NCBI RefSeq assembly: GCF_013376005.1
Contig: NZ_JABMJK010000003.1
Coordinates: 1-64,000, forward strand
Source of the DNA: Duganella sp. SG902
Lineage (GTDB): Bacteria; Pseudomonadota; Gammaproteobacteria; Burkholderiales; Burkholderiaceae_D
Direction: 5' to 3'
Length of the DNA: 64,000 bases
Shown one piece after another: positions 15,061 to 25,145 of this stretch. The position numbers and the translations under genes are program-made. The notes beneath the pieces were generated by a model. That model searched no databases, was not told the origin of the DNA, and saw only the letters and a program-made list of their open reading frames with translations. Position 1 is the stretch's first letter, and each line of letters opens with the position of its first letter.

Positions 15061-17325
15061 ATGAACCCACGCACACCCTGGCCCGCCGCCGCCATCGCCC
15101 TGACCCTCGCCGCCCCGCACGCCCCGGCCGCGCAACTGATGGCCGCCCCGGTGGCCGTCGCCACCCCGCAGGACGCCGCCGGCCTGGTGGCGCGCCTCAC
15201 CGCGCTGGACGCCCGCCCCGGCCTGACCAACGACTACAGCTTCCGCATCAGCAGCCAGCACCCCGGCGTGGTGGGCCAGAAGATCACCCGCGCCCAGCAC
15301 ACCTACAAGGGCCTGCGCGTGTTCGGCTCGGAGTCGGTGGTGGTGACCGACGCCAGCGGCGACATCGTCAGCGTCTCGGCCTCCGACCGCCGCCCCGGCC
15401 TGGCGCCGCAGGCCACCACGCCCGGCGGCGTGGCGCCGCCGGCGCCGCCGACGCCGGACCAGCTCACCCCCACGCTCAGCGCCGACCACGCCATCGGCAA
15501 CGCGGTGCGGGCGGTGGCGCCGGCCGGCAGCCACCGCTGGCCGCCCAGCGCCGAGCTGCTGATCTACCCCATGATGAAAAGCGCGCGCACGGCCGCCGCC
15601 GCCGGCAAGCCCGAGGACCAGCTCAACGCGCTCGACCTGGAGGAGGTGGTGGAGCGCTACGCGCTGGCCTGGCTGGTGCAGCTGCGCATGGCGCAGGACG
15701 GCAAGCTGGTCTACTACGACGTGGTGGTGGACGCGCGCGACGGCGCCATCCTGACCCGCTGGCCGGCGCTGCAGACCGTGACCGGCGTCGGCCACAGCCA
15801 GTACAACGGCCAGGTGCCGATCAGCACCAGCGCCACCGCCACCGGCTTCCAGATGCTGGACGGCACGCGCGGCGCGGGCGGCCGCTTCGGCGCCATGGCC
15901 ATCACCAACGCCAACCACAGCTCGCCCAACAACCCCGACCCCGGCGCCATCTACACCAACGCCAGCAACACCTGGGGCGACGGCCAGCAGTACAGCGGCG
16001 GCAGCACCACCGACGCCAACGGCCAGACCGCCGCCGTCAACGCCCTGTGGGGCCTGATGAACACCTACGACACCCACAAGAACGTGCTGGGCTGGCAATC
16101 GCTGGACGGCAACAACACCGCCACCCACATCGCCGCCCACGTCGGCACCGCCTACGACAACGCCTTCTACGACGACAGCTGCAAGTGCATGTACATCGGC
16201 GACGGCAACAGCTTCACCAGCCTGGGCGTGATCGACGTCATCGGCCACGAGATGTCGCACGGCGTGACCGCCGCCACCGCCGACCTGGTGTACACCGGCG
16301 AGTCGGGCGGCCTGAACGAGTCGCACTCCGACATCGGCGGCGAGATGGTGGAGGCCTACGCGCGCGCCGGCGCCAGCGGCGCCGCCATCCCGGCCAGCGG
16401 CAACGACTGGATGATGGGCGCCGAGATCAGCAGGAACGGCCAGCCGCTGCGCTGGATGTACAAGCCCAGCAAGGACGGCGCCAGCCCGGACGCCTGGAGC
16501 GCCGGCCTGAAGAACCTCGACGTCCACTACTCCAGCGGCCCCAACAACCGGATGTTCTACTTCCTGGCGCAGGGCTCCAGCGCCGACGCCGCCAGCGACC
16601 GGCACAGCCCCTACCTGACGCGCGCGCCGGCCGCCATGAGCGGCATCGGCGCCGACAAGGCCTACCGCATCTGGTTCAAGGCGCTGACCACCAAGTTCAC
16701 CGCGTCCACCAACTACGCCGACGCCCGCAACAAGGTGCTGCAGGCGGCGCAGGAACTGTACGGCGCCGGCTCGCGCGAGGCGGTCGCCGTGCAGCGCGCC
16801 TACGCCGCCATCAACGTCGGCGCCGACGTCGACGAGGCCGGCGATGGCGGCGGCGGCGAGGCCGTCGAGCGCGTCGTCAACGGCGGCTTCGAGGACGGCG
16901 CCGCCGGCTGGAGCGGCAGCACCCGCGTGATCGGCGCGCACGGCGCCCAGCCGCCCTACGAGGGCGCGCGCTACGCCTGGCTGGGCGGCAACGGCCGGCG
17001 CTCGACCGAGACCCTGACCCAGTCCGTGCAGATCCCCGCCAACGCCGCCAGCGCGCAACTGAGCTTCGCGCTGCACATCGACAGCGCCGAAACCAGCAAC
17101 ACCGTGTACGACACCCTGACCGTGTCGCTGCGCGCGGCCGGCGGCGCCCAGCTGGCCACGCTGGCCACCTACACCAACCTGACCCCGGCCGCCGGCTACC
17201 AGCTGCGCAGCTTCGACCTGCTGCCGTTCAAGGGGCAGAGCGTGACCCTGTCGTTCGTCATGCGCGAGGACCGCAGCAAACAGACGTCCTTCGTGCTCGA
17301 CAAGGTCAGCCTGCTGACCCGCTGA
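15061..17325 (+). CDS. secreted M4 (thermolysin-like) zinc metalloprotease
   Basis: A 754-residue extracellular protease. A signal peptide (about residues 1-22) is followed by an FTP/PepSY-type propeptide (about 25-240, HTYKGLRVFGSE and YYDVVVDARDG are typical). The M4 catalytic domain then carries HEMSH at 396-400 and the third ligand Glu420 in GLNESHSD, the exact thermolysin spacing. The C-terminal ~130 residues (from about 610, after a Gly/Asp linker) look like a beta-sandwich of the carbohydrate-binding or proprotein-processing kind. The ATG at 15061 follows ACGGAGGATGAC, a strong ribosome site. Its stop codon directly abuts the stop of the convergent lipoprotein gene. Probable role: nutrient protease secreted by type II secretion. 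Confidence 0.95.
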   Translation: MNPRTPWPAAAIALTLAAPHAPAAQLMAAPVAVATPQDAAGLVARLTALDARPGLTNDYSFRISSQHPGVVGQKITRAQHTYKGLRVFGSESVVVTDASGDIVSVSASDRRPGLAPQATTPGGVAPPAPPTPDQLTPTLSADHAIGNAVRAVAPAGSHRWPPSAELLIYPMMKSARTAAAAGKPEDQLNALDLEEVVERYALAWLVQLRMAQDGKLVYYDVVVDARDGAILTRWPALQTVTGVGHSQYNGQVPISTSATATGFQMLDGTRGAGGRFGAMAITNANHSSPNNPDPGAIYTNASNTWGDGQQYSGGSTTDANGQTAAVNALWGLMNTYDTHKNVLGWQSLDGNNTATHIAAHVGTAYDNAFYDDSCKCMYIGDGNSFTSLGVIDVIGHEMSHGVTAATADLVYTGESGGLNESHSDIGGEMVEAYARAGASGAAIPASGNDWMMGAEISRNGQPLRWMYKPSKDGASPDAWSAGLKNLDVHYSSGPNNRMFYFLAQGSSADAASDRHSPYLTRAPAAMSGIGADKAYRIWFKALTTKFTASTNYADARNKVLQAAQELYGAGSREAVAVQRAYAAINVGADVDEAGDGGGGEAVERVVNGGFEDGAAGWSGSTRVIGAHGAQPPYEGARYAWLGGNGRRSTETLTQSVQIPANAASAQLSFALHIDSAETSNTVYDTLTVSLRAAGGAQLATLATYTNLTPAAGYQLRSFDLLPFKGQSVTLSFVMREDRSKQTSFVLDKVSLLTR

Positions 17326-18927
17326 TCAGCGCAGCGACACGAACACCGGGTTCGAATAGAACCACAGGCTGCGGTAGTTGCGGTCGTTGATGTCGTTGAA
17401 GCGCTGGGTGTTGTCGGCGCTGCCGGTGCGCTGGTCGGCCAGCGGCTCGCCGCCCGCCGTCAGGCCGGCCACGTCCACGCCCAGATTGGTGCCGCGCAGG
17501 CGGAAGTACTGGTTCTTCGACGCCGTGGTCTCATACGTCACGCTGTAATAGCCGTCCGCGTCGAGCTTCCAGTCGGCCGCCGTGAAGCGCTTCACCACGC
17601 GCGTGCTGGCATTGGTGGCCACGCTGTAGGCCGCGCTGCCCGGCGCCGCCCTGGCGCCGACATCGCCGGCGATCAGATCGACGTGATCGACCACCGGCTT
17701 GACGTTGGCCGGCGTGCCGCTGTCGACCGGCTTCTCGTAATTGTTCTTGGCCGGCGACTTGAAGCGGATGGTGATGGTGACCTTGTCGCCGCTGGCCACC
17801 TTCAGCTCGCCGCCCATCTCCTTGCGGTCATCCTTGCTGGCCAGGTTGAAGTCCAGCGCGTTGATCAAGTCGCCGTAGACCGAGAACATCTTGCCCGAGC
17901 GCAGGCCGGCCAGCAGATCCTTGACCGCCGGCGCGCCGCTGCCGCTGTTGAACACGTAATTCTTGGCGTACTCGCCGGGGAAATAACCGCTGCTGTTGCC
18001 GCCGACGATCTTGAAGTGCGTGTCCGAATCGGTCAGGTTCCAGATGCGGCGGCCCTCGCCCAGCAGCGCGTCCCACGGGCCGCCCAGCTTGGCCACCACA
18101 TAATCGACGCCGCCGTACACGCGCAGCGGCGCGTTGTCGTCGGTGTAGGCCGCCGTGTAGCCGCCGCGGTCCGGCTCCATCTGATTGCCCACCATGCCCT
18201 CGATGGCGAACATGATGTTGGGCGCGGCGTCGTTGAAGGCGCGGAAGTCGGCGATGGTGTAGCTGCCCTTGTTGCGCGACGGGTGGTTGATCACCGCGTA
18301 GCTGCTGTCCGGATAATTCTGCTTCAGCCAATCGATCGCCCGCAGCGCGTCGGCGGCGGTCTTGTTGTAGCGCGTCTCGCCGTATTTGGCCTTCCACGCC
18401 GTCACGTCGGCCGCGTCGAACATGGCCGGGTCGCGCGTGGTGAACAGGTACTCGAACTCCTTCATGCCCTTGACGCTGGCGGCCGCGCCGTCGAACAGCC
18501 CGATGCCGATATGATCGTGGGTCGGCATGTCCCACTCGAAGCCGGAGAAAATCAGCTTGTCGGCATACGTGCCGGCCGCCTGCAGCGCCTTCACGCGCGG
18601 GATCTCGTAGCGCTCGACGCCCAGCGACATTGGGATCGAGGCCGCCAGCGCGGCGCCCTTCTCGTCGCGCGTCGACACCCGCAGGTGATTCGACACGGCC
18701 ATCCAGTCCAGGCCATAGCTGGTGAAGGCCTTGGCCAGGATCTTGTCGAGCGTCTGGCTGACATCGGCGTCGGCCGACTGCGTGGTGTGGGTGTGCAGAT
18801 CGCCGGCGATCCAGCGGCCGGCCGGCAGCGGCGGCACCGTGTCCGGCGGCGTGTTGTCGCCGCCGCAGGCGGCGATGATCAGCGCCATGGCGATGGCGGA
18901 AGGGAGCAGCAGTTTTTTGTACGGCAT
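17326..18927 (-). CDS. PHP-domain metallohydrolase lipoprotein (CehA/McbA-like)
   Basis: A 533-residue protein with a lipoprotein signal (LIIAACGG, Cys near residue 20), so it is probably anchored in the envelope. A PHP domain begins at once with GDLHTHTTQSADAD and WMAVSNH, the metal-binding blocks of CehA/McbA-type esterases and phosphoesterases. Later motifs such as YAVINHPSRN and the SDTHFKIVGG block also carry likely metal ligands. PHP proteins bind two or three metals and hydrolyse phosphoesters or carbamates; the substrate here is unknown. The start at 18927 has AGGAT upstream; an in-frame upstream ATG is rejected because it would bury the lipobox. It converges on the M4 protease gene with no intergenic base. 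Confidence 0.85.
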   Translation of the reverse strand: MPYKKLLLPSAIAMALIIAACGGDNTPPDTVPPLPAGRWIAGDLHTHTTQSADADVSQTLDKILAKAFTSYGLDWMAVSNHLRVSTRDEKGAALAASIPMSLGVERYEIPRVKALQAAGTYADKLIFSGFEWDMPTHDHIGIGLFDGAAASVKGMKEFEYLFTTRDPAMFDAADVTAWKAKYGETRYNKTAADALRAIDWLKQNYPDSSYAVINHPSRNKGSYTIADFRAFNDAAPNIMFAIEGMVGNQMEPDRGGYTAAYTDDNAPLRVYGGVDYVVAKLGGPWDALLGEGRRIWNLTDSDTHFKIVGGNSSGYFPGEYAKNYVFNSGSGAPAVKDLLAGLRSGKMFSVYGDLINALDFNLASKDDRKEMGGELKVASGDKVTITIRFKSPAKNNYEKPVDSGTPANVKPVVDHVDLIAGDVGARAAPGSAAYSVATNASTRVVKRFTAADWKLDADGYYSVTYETTASKNQYFRLRGTNLGVDVAGLTAGGEPLADQRTGSADNTQRFNDINDRNYRSLWFYSNPVFVSLR

Positions 18928-19051
18928 GGGGCTATCCTGAAGTGTGGAACAACGAAGCGCGCACCTTAACATTGGTGTATGACAGCCGGATGACCTGCTA
19001 TCATCGTGGGCTCAAGCGGGCGATCCCCGCGCACAACAACGGGATATGAAA

Positions 19052-20284
19052 ATGACTATCGGTATCGGCGGCAAAACCATCGACGAGGCGCTGGCCTCCC
19101 TGTCGGACATGACCGCGGGGGCGGTCCCCATCGGCAAAGACGAACACCTGCAGCGCATCGCGCGCGCGCAAGCCTACATGCGGGCGCAGGGCATCGCCGC
19201 CGTCTACCTCAACGCCGGCGCCAACCTGACCTACTTCACCGGCACCAAGTGGCACGCCAGCGAACGCATGGTGGGCGCCATCCTGCCGGCGCAGGGCGCC
19301 ATCGAATACATCGCCCCCGCCTTCGAAGAGAGCACGCTGAAGGACTTCATGCTGGTGGACGGCGCCGTCAACTGCTGGCACGAGCACGAAAGCCCGTACG
19401 CCCTGTTCATCGCTGTGCTGAAACGCATGGGCATCGCGCCGAATTCCGCACAGCCGCCGCGCGTGGGCATCTGCGAAAGCGCCGCCTTCTTCATCTACGA
19501 CGGCATCCGCCCGCTGGCCGAAGGCTACGCGCTGGAGAACGCGCGCGCCGTCACCGCCCACTGCCGCACCCGCAAATCGGCGGCCGAAATCGCCCTCATG
19601 CAGCGCGCCAAGGACATGACGCTGGCGGTGCACATCGCCGCCGCCAGCATCCTGCGCGAGGGCATCACCACCAAGGAGGTGGAGGAATTCATCGACCGCG
19701 CGCACCGCAAGGTCGGCGCGCCGGGCGGCTCCTACTTCGTGATCGTGCTGTTCGGCGAGGCCACCGCCTACCCGCACGGCGTCAGCTACGTGCAGACCCT
19801 GAAGCCCGGCGACACGGTGCTGATCGACACCGGCTGCAAGCTGCACAACTACATCTCCGACATCACCCGCACCTACGTCTACGGTCCGATCAGCGCGCGC
19901 CAGCGTTCGGTGTGGAACAGCGAAAAGAAAGCGCAGGCGGCCGCCTTCGCCGCCGCCCAGCTGGGCGTGCCGTGCGAGGCGGTGGACGCCGCCGCCCGCC
20001 GCGCGCTGGAGGCCGACGGCTTCGGCCCCGGCTACAAGCTGCCCGGCCTGCCGCACCGCACCGGCCACGGCATCGGCCTCGACATCCACGAATGGCCCTA
20101 CCTGGTGGGCGGCGACAAGACGCCGCTGGACGTCGGCATGTGCTTCTCCAACGAGCCGATGATCTGCATCCCCGGCGAATTCGGCGTGCGCCACGAGGAC
20201 CACTTCTACATGACCGCGGCCGGCCCGAAATGGTTCACCGAACCGGCCCACAGCATCGACGACCCGTTTGGCTTGAACCGTTAA
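19052..20284 (+). CDS. M24 metallopeptidase (Xaa-Pro aminopeptidase family)
   Basis: A 410-residue cytoplasmic M24 peptidase with an N-terminal creatinase-like domain (about 1-165) and a pita-bread catalytic domain. All five metal ligands are found: Asp259 (LIDTG), Asp270 (SDITRT), His339 (TGHGIGLDIHE), Glu368 (SNEP) and Glu382 (HEDH). Members cleave X-Pro dipeptides or release N-terminal residues before Pro. ATG 19052 was chosen because GGGA lies 7 bp before it; ATG 19046 is too close to that site. A VOC-family gene follows after 19 bp and is probably co-transcribed. Divergent from the PHP lipoprotein gene. Confidence 0.92.
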   Translation: MTIGIGGKTIDEALASLSDMTAGAVPIGKDEHLQRIARAQAYMRAQGIAAVYLNAGANLTYFTGTKWHASERMVGAILPAQGAIEYIAPAFEESTLKDFMLVDGAVNCWHEHESPYALFIAVLKRMGIAPNSAQPPRVGICESAAFFIYDGIRPLAEGYALENARAVTAHCRTRKSAAEIALMQRAKDMTLAVHIAAASILREGITTKEVEEFIDRAHRKVGAPGGSYFVIVLFGEATAYPHGVSYVQTLKPGDTVLIDTGCKLHNYISDITRTYVYGPISARQRSVWNSEKKAQAAAFAAAQLGVPCEAVDAAARRALEADGFGPGYKLPGLPHRTGHGIGLDIHEWPYLVGGDKTPLDVGMCFSNEPMICIPGEFGVRHEDHFYMTAAGPKWFTEPAHSIDDPFGLNR

Positions 20285-20303
20285 ACTCACCCGGAGGCTC
20301 ACC

Positions 20304-20690
20304 ATGAAGCGCGTGACTGGCATCGGCGGCATTTTCTTTTATGCGAAGGATCCCAAGGCGCTGGGCGCGTGGTACCAGCGCCACCTCGGCATCGACGTGC
20401 AGCCGTGGGGCGGCGCCGCGTTCGAGTGGCGCGACGACAGCGGCCAACCGGTCGGCGGCACCACCGCGTGGTGCATCAGCGCCGCCGACAGCAACGCCTT
20501 CGCGCCCGGCGCCAAGCCGTTCGTGGTCAACTATCGCGTGCACGACCTGGCGGCGCTGCTGCAGGCGCTGCGCGACGAGGGCTGCGAGGTGCTTGATAAG
20601 ACCGACGAGTCGGAATTCGGCAAGTTCGGCTGGGTGATCGACCCCGAGGGCAACAAGGTCGAGCTGTGGCAGCCGCCGCCGGGCCAGTGA
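20304..20690 (+). CDS. VOC-superfamily (glyoxalase/bleomycin resistance-like) protein
   Basis: A 128-residue single VOC fold: beta-alpha-beta repeats with GIGGIFFYAKDPKALGAWYQRHLG at the start (key parts FFYAKDP and WYQRHLG) and GWVIDPEGNKVELWQPP at the end, where the Glu before LWQP is the usual metal-ligand position. VOC proteins include glyoxalases, dioxygenases and fosfomycin or bleomycin resistance proteins; the ligand cannot be told from sequence. It has an ACCCGGAGG ribosome site and follows the M24 peptidase by 19 bp, so it is likely co-transcribed. Confidence 0.9.
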   Translation: MKRVTGIGGIFFYAKDPKALGAWYQRHLGIDVQPWGGAAFEWRDDSGQPVGGTTAWCISAADSNAFAPGAKPFVVNYRVHDLAALLQALRDEGCEVLDKTDESEFGKFGWVIDPEGNKVELWQPPPGQ

Positions 20691-20691
20691 C

Positions 20692-21123
20692 TCAGCCCTG
20701 CACGCGCTTCAGGCGGAAGTAAAAATAGTACGGCGCGGTCACCTGCAGCGCGCCGTCGACGGCGCGCTTGATCACCACCCGGTTGGAATCCCAGCGCAGC
20801 CAGCGCGGACCGCGCCGCACGTACACGCTGCCCTCGGCGCTCTCGCCGGCCGCCACGAAGCCGGCCTGCTCGACGCGGCCGACAAAGCTGTCGCCGTGCT
20901 GCGCCGCCACACTGCCGTGAACCGGCAGGCAGGCCAGCAGCGACGGCAGGCTGCCGCCGATGGCGCCGCACAGCGCACCGCGCCAGAACGGCGCCGCCGC
21001 TTCCGGCGCCAGCAGCAGCCAGATCACCACGATGACGCCGATGATGCCGCCGAAAATCAGCCAGTCGCGCGCGGTGAGCAGCGGGCTGGCCCCCATGGAT
21101 TGTTTGATGAAGGTTGATCTCAT
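20692..21123 (-). CDS. small membrane protein ending the paa operon
   Basis: A 143-residue protein not recognised as any family. It has one clear transmembrane helix (WLIFGGIIGVIVVIWLLL, about residues 14-31) and a second hydrophobic stretch (ALCGAIGGSLPSLLACL, about 43-60). A soluble C-terminal domain of about 80 residues follows (VYVRRGPRWLRWDSNRVVIK, then YYFYFRLKR). The start at 21123 overlaps the paaZ stop as ATGA, so it is translated with the paa operon. It might be a general housekeeping membrane protein placed there by chance or a phenylacetate-related accessory; nothing in the sequence decides. Confidence 0.7.
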   Translation of the reverse strand: MRSTFIKQSMGASPLLTARDWLIFGGIIGVIVVIWLLLAPEAAAPFWRGALCGAIGGSLPSLLACLPVHGSVAAQHGDSFVGRVEQAGFVAAGESAEGSVYVRRGPRWLRWDSNRVVIKRAVDGALQVTAPYYFYFRLKRVQG

Positions 21124-23174
21124 GCCGACATCATACTCCGCTTCATCACCAGCGTCAGGATGTCGTAGCTGGCCACCAGCTCGTCGCGCTGGTTGGTCAC
21201 CTGCACGTCCCACGCCACCACGCCCTGCCCCACGCCCCTGTCATCGACGCGGTTGCGGTCGACCTTGCGCTTGCAGGTCAGGCGCGCGCGGATGGTGTCG
21301 CCTATCGCCACCGGCGCCACGAAGCGCAGATTGTCCAGCCCATAGTTGGCCAGCACCGGCCCCGGCGCCGGCGACACGAACAGACCGGCCGCCGCCGACA
21401 GCACGAAATAGCCGTGCGCGATGCGCCGCCCGAACTGGGTGTCGCGCGCCGCCACCTCGTCGAAGTGCATGTAGAAGTAGTCGCCCGAGACGCCGCCGAA
21501 GTTGACGATATCGGCCTCGCTGACCGTGCGCCGGTGCGTCAGCAGCGAATCGCCGATCGCCAGATCCTCGAAGTGCTTGCGGAACGGATGCACCTCGCTC
21601 TCCCGCACCGCCGCCCCGCGCACGTACTCGCCGGTCACCGCCGCCAGCATGGTGGGCGAGCCTTGCAGCGCCGCCCGCTGCAGGAAGTGGCGCACCGCGC
21701 GCATGCCGCCCAGCTCCTCGCCGCCGCCGGCCCGTCCCGGGCCGCCGTGCTTGAGCTGCGGCAGCGGCGAGCCGTGGCCGGTGGAATCGACCGCCGCCTC
21801 GCGGTCCAGCACCAGCACGCGGCCGTGCGAGGCCGCCGCCACCGGCACCGCGTACGCCGCGATCGCCGGCTCCTTGGTCACCAGCGTCGACACCAGCGAA
21901 CCCTTGCCGCGCGCGGCCAGCGCCAGCGCCTCGTCGATGCCGTGGTAGCCGATGATGGTGCTGACCGGCCCGAACGCCTCCACCTCGTGCACCGCCTCGT
22001 TGCGTGGGTCGCGGCACAGCAGCAGGGTCGGCGCGAAGAACGCGCCCTCGGCCACGCCCTCGCCCAGCGGCGCGAAGCCGTCGCGCGCGCTGAACACCAC
22101 CTCGTTGCCGCGCGCCAGCTGCTCGACGCGCTGCGCCACATCGCGCTGCTGATCGCGCGACGCCAAGGCGCCCATGCGCACGCCCGCCACCGACGGATCA
22201 CCGACGCTGACCTTGGCCAGCCGCTCGCGCAGGCGCGTGCCCACCGCGTCCACCATGTGGTCCGGCACGATGATGCGGCGGATCGCGGTGCACTTCTGCC
22301 CCGCCTTGCCGGTCATCTCGCGCGCCACCTCCTTGACGAACAGGTCGAACTCGGGATCGTCCGGCGTCACGTCCGGCGCCAGAATGGCACAGTTGAGCGA
22401 ATCCGCTTCCGCGGTGAAGGGCACCGAGTTGGCGATCAGGTTGCGGTTGGCGCGCAATTTGGCCGCCGTGTCGGCGGAACCGGTGAACGTCACCACGTCG
22501 GCGCCGCCCAGCCGGTCCAGCAGGTCGCCGGTGCCGCCGATCACCAGCTGCAGCGCGCCTTCCGGCAGCAGGCCGGATTCGTGCATCATGCGCACCAGCG
22601 CCTCGGTCAGGTAGCTGGTGGCGCTGGCCGGCTTGCCGATGCACGGCATGGCCGCCAGGAAGCTGGGCGCGAATTTCTCCAGCAGCCCCCAGACCGGGAA
22701 GTTGAAGGCGTTGATGTGCACCGCCAACCCGCCGCGCGGCACCAGGATGTGGGTGCCGGCGAAGCCGCCATTCTTGCCCAGCACCATGGCCGGGCCCTCG
22801 TGCAGCACGTTGGACGACGGCAGCTCGCGGCTGCCCATGCTGGCGTAGGCGAACAGCGTGCCAGTGCCGCCCTCGATATCGACCCAGCTGTCGGCGCGGG
22901 TGGCGCCGGTCTGGTGCGAGATGGCGTACAGCTCCTCCTTGCGGCCGAGCAGATACAGCGCCAGCGCCTTGAGCCGCGCCGCGCGCTGCTGGAAATTCAG
23001 CTGCATCAGCGCCGGCACGCCGGTCTTGCGGGCGTAGCTGACGGCTTCGTCGAAGTCGATGCGGTCGGCGTGGGTGTGGTAGATGACGGCGTTGGTCAGG
23101 GCGCTGTGCAGCGGCGTGGCCGCCTCGCCGCCGATCCAGCGGCCGCCGATAAAGCTTTGCAGTGTTTGTGGCAT
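21120..23174 (-). CDS. paaZ: bifunctional oxepin-CoA hydrolase/aldehyde dehydrogenase PaaZ
   Basis: A 684-residue fusion. The N-terminal aldehyde dehydrogenase (about 1-520) has Glu256 (FTAEADSLN) and the nucleophile Cys295 (GQKCTAIRR). The C-terminal MaoC/(R)-hydratase domain (about 530-684) has the SGDYFYMHFDE motif with the Asp/His pair. PaaZ opens the oxepin-CoA ring by hydrolysis and oxidises the resulting semialdehyde to 3-oxo-5,6-dehydrosuberyl-CoA. GGAG lies 8 bp before the ATG. It is the last catalytic gene of the minus-strand operon, 36 bp after paaY. Both active sites are intact, so this strain should not leak the tropone-type shunt product made when only the hydrolase works. Confidence 0.97.
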   Translation of the reverse strand: MPQTLQSFIGGRWIGGEAATPLHSALTNAVIYHTHADRIDFDEAVSYARKTGVPALMQLNFQQRAARLKALALYLLGRKEELYAISHQTGATRADSWVDIEGGTGTLFAYASMGSRELPSSNVLHEGPAMVLGKNGGFAGTHILVPRGGLAVHINAFNFPVWGLLEKFAPSFLAAMPCIGKPASATSYLTEALVRMMHESGLLPEGALQLVIGGTGDLLDRLGGADVVTFTGSADTAAKLRANRNLIANSVPFTAEADSLNCAILAPDVTPDDPEFDLFVKEVAREMTGKAGQKCTAIRRIIVPDHMVDAVGTRLRERLAKVSVGDPSVAGVRMGALASRDQQRDVAQRVEQLARGNEVVFSARDGFAPLGEGVAEGAFFAPTLLLCRDPRNEAVHEVEAFGPVSTIIGYHGIDEALALAARGKGSLVSTLVTKEPAIAAYAVPVAAASHGRVLVLDREAAVDSTGHGSPLPQLKHGGPGRAGGGEELGGMRAVRHFLQRAALQGSPTMLAAVTGEYVRGAAVRESEVHPFRKHFEDLAIGDSLLTHRRTVSEADIVNFGGVSGDYFYMHFDEVAARDTQFGRRIAHGYFVLSAAAGLFVSPAPGPVLANYGLDNLRFVAPVAIGDTIRARLTCKRKVDRNRVDDRGVGQGVVAWDVQVTNQRDELVASYDILTLVMKRSMMSA

Positions 23175-23210
23175 GGTGCGGTCTCCGTTAATTGGTCTGA
23201 TGCGGCGCGG

Positions 23211-23822
23211 CTAGGCGCTGGCATTCTTGTGCAGGTGGAGCGGCAGCGCGCTGTCCCACGCGATGCGCTTGCGGTCCGGCTCGGGCGCGCTCAGGGCTTC
23301 GGTCTCGCGCATGGTGTGCATCGAGCGCACCGCCAGCTCCTGATACTGCGCGGTGCCGTCGGTCTTCCATTGAATCTCGTCGTCGCTGAGCGCTCTCGCC
23401 ACCTTGGCCGGCGATCCGACCGCCAGGCTGCGCGGCGGGATCTCCATCCCGGCCCGCACGAAGCTCATGGCGGCCACGATGCTGTCCGCGCCCACCACCG
23501 CGTTGTCCATGATCACGCTGTTCATGCCGACCAGCGCGTTGCGGCCGACGCGGCAGCCGTGCAGCACCGCGCCGTGGCCGATATGCCCGTCCCGCTCGAC
23601 CACCGTGTCGCAGCCGGGGAAGCCGTGCATGACGCAGGTGTCCTGCAGGTTGGCGCCCTCCTCCAGCACCAGCCGCCCGAAGTCGCCGCGCAGCGCGGCC
23701 AGCGGGCCGACGTAGCAGCGCGGGCCGACGATCACGTCGCCGATCAGCACCGCGCTCGGATGGACGTAGGCGGTCGGATGCACCACCGGCGTCACGCCAT
23801 TGATTTCATAGACCTTGACCAT
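23211..23822 (-). CDS. paaY: PaaY, gamma-carbonic-anhydrase-fold thioesterase
   Basis: A 203-residue left-handed beta-helix protein with hexapeptide repeats ([21 protein letters not shown] region; parts [11 protein letters not shown] and [17 protein letters not shown]). PaaY is a hydroxyacyl-CoA thioesterase that clears dead-end 2-hydroxycyclohepta-CoA products and prevents CoA trapping in the paa pathway. Metal-binding His residues appear in [19 protein letters not shown] and GHGAVLHG. Its start follows the paaK stop with a single base between them, so translation is coupled. Confidence 0.93.
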   Translation of the reverse strand: MVKVYEINGVTPVVHPTAYVHPSAVLIGDVIVGPRCYVGPLAALRGDFGRLVLEEGANLQDTCVMHGFPGCDTVVERDGHIGHGAVLHGCRVGRNALVGMNSVIMDNAVVGADSIVAAMSFVRAGMEIPPRSLAVGSPAKVARALSDDEIQWKTDGTAQYQELAVRSMHTMRETEALSAPEPDRKRIAWDSALPLHLHKNASA

Positions 23823-23823
23823 G

Positions 23824-25134
23824 TCAGCCCCGCTGGCGCAAATCGACCACGCGCCGCGCCTTGCCGGTCAGCGTGCGCTCGATGCCGTTCGGCGGCAGCG
23901 GCTTGACCCGCGTGCTGACGCCGACATGGGTCTTGATGCGCTGCTCCAGCTCGCGCGCCAGCGCCTCGGCCTCGGCGGCCGGCGTCTCCGGCCGCAGCTC
24001 GGCCAGCACCTCCAGCTGGTCCAGATGCCCCTCGCGGCTGACCACCAGCTGGTATTGCGGCGCCAGCTTCGGCATCCTGCAAATCAATTCCTCGATCTGC
24101 GACGGGAACAGGTTCACGCCGCGGATGATCAGCATGTCGTCCGAACGGCCGGTGATCTTGCCGATGCGGCGCATGCCGCGCGAGGTCGGCGGCAGCAGGC
24201 GCGTGAGGTCGCGCGTGCGGTAGCGGATGACCGGCAGCGCCTCCTTGCTGAGGGAGGTGAATACCAGCTCGCCCTCCTCGCCGTCCGGCAGCACCTCGCC
24301 GGTTTCGGGGTCGATGATCTCCGGGTAGAAGTGATCCTCCCAGATCACCGGCCCGTCCTTGCTCTCGATGCACTCGCTGGCCACGCCCGGCCCCATCACC
24401 TCCGACAGGCCGTAGATGTCCACCGCGTCGATGCCGGCGCGCCGCTCGATCTCGGCGCGCATGGCGTCGGTCCACGGCTCGGCGCCGAAGATGCCGACCT
24501 TGAGCGGGCTGGCCGCCGGGTCCAGGCCCTGGCGTTGGAATTCCTCGATGAGATTGAGCATGTACGACGGCGTCACCATGATGACGGAAGGCCGGAAGTC
24601 CTGGATCAGCTGCACCTGCTTTTCGGTCTGGCCGCCGGACATCGGCACCACCGTGCAGCCCAGCCGCTCGGCGCCGTAATGCGCGCCCAGGCCGCCGGTG
24701 AACAGGCCGTAGCCGTAGGCGATGTGCACCATGTCGCCGCGCCGGCCGCCGGCCGCGCGGATCGAGCGCGCGACGACGTTGGCCCAGGTGTCGATGTCGT
24801 TCTGGGTGTAGCCCACCACGGTCGGCTTGCCGGTGGTGCCGCTCGACGCGTGCACCCGCACCACGCGCTCGCGCGGCACGGCGAACAGGCCGAAGGGATA
24901 GTTGTCGCGCAACTCCTTCTTGGTGGTGAAGGGGAATCTGGCGATATCGGCCAGCGTGCGCAAATCGTCCGGGTGGACGCCGGCGGCGTCGAAGGCGGCG
25001 CGGTAGTGCGGCACGTTGTCGTAGGCGTGGCGCAGCGACCAGCGCATGCGTTGCAGTTGCAGCGCTTGCAGCTCGTCGCGGCTGGCGCGCTCGATCGGTT
25101 CCAGCTCGGATGGCGCGGGCATGCGTTGGACCAT
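23824..25134 (-). CDS. paaK: phenylacetate-CoA ligase
   Basis: A 436-residue ANL-superfamily adenylate-forming ligase that activates phenylacetate with ATP and CoA. The P-loop-like A3 motif is [12 protein letters not shown], the A5 region is [12 protein letters not shown], and the C-terminal lid carries the catalytic Lys near the end ([14 protein letters not shown]). Length matches PaaK. It lies 11 bp after paaI and one base before paaY. Entry enzyme of the pathway; its product phenylacetyl-CoA is also the effector that releases PaaX. Confidence 0.97.
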   Translation of the reverse strand: MVQRMPAPSELEPIERASRDELQALQLQRMRWSLRHAYDNVPHYRAAFDAAGVHPDDLRTLADIARFPFTTKKELRDNYPFGLFAVPRERVVRVHASSGTTGKPTVVGYTQNDIDTWANVVARSIRAAGGRRGDMVHIAYGYGLFTGGLGAHYGAERLGCTVVPMSGGQTEKQVQLIQDFRPSVIMVTPSYMLNLIEEFQRQGLDPAASPLKVGIFGAEPWTDAMRAEIERRAGIDAVDIYGLSEVMGPGVASECIESKDGPVIWEDHFYPEIIDPETGEVLPDGEEGELVFTSLSKEALPVIRYRTRDLTRLLPPTSRGMRRIGKITGRSDDMLIIRGVNLFPSQIEELICRMPKLAPQYQLVVSREGHLDQLEVLAELRPETPAAEAEALARELEQRIKTHVGVSTRVKPLPPNGIERTLTGKARRVVDLRQRG

Positions 25135-25145
25135 CGGTGCCTCCT

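Noticed and set aside
21114..23906. A 930-codon plus-strand frame
   Set aside because: Antisense to paaZ and paaY, both fully supported by active-site motifs.
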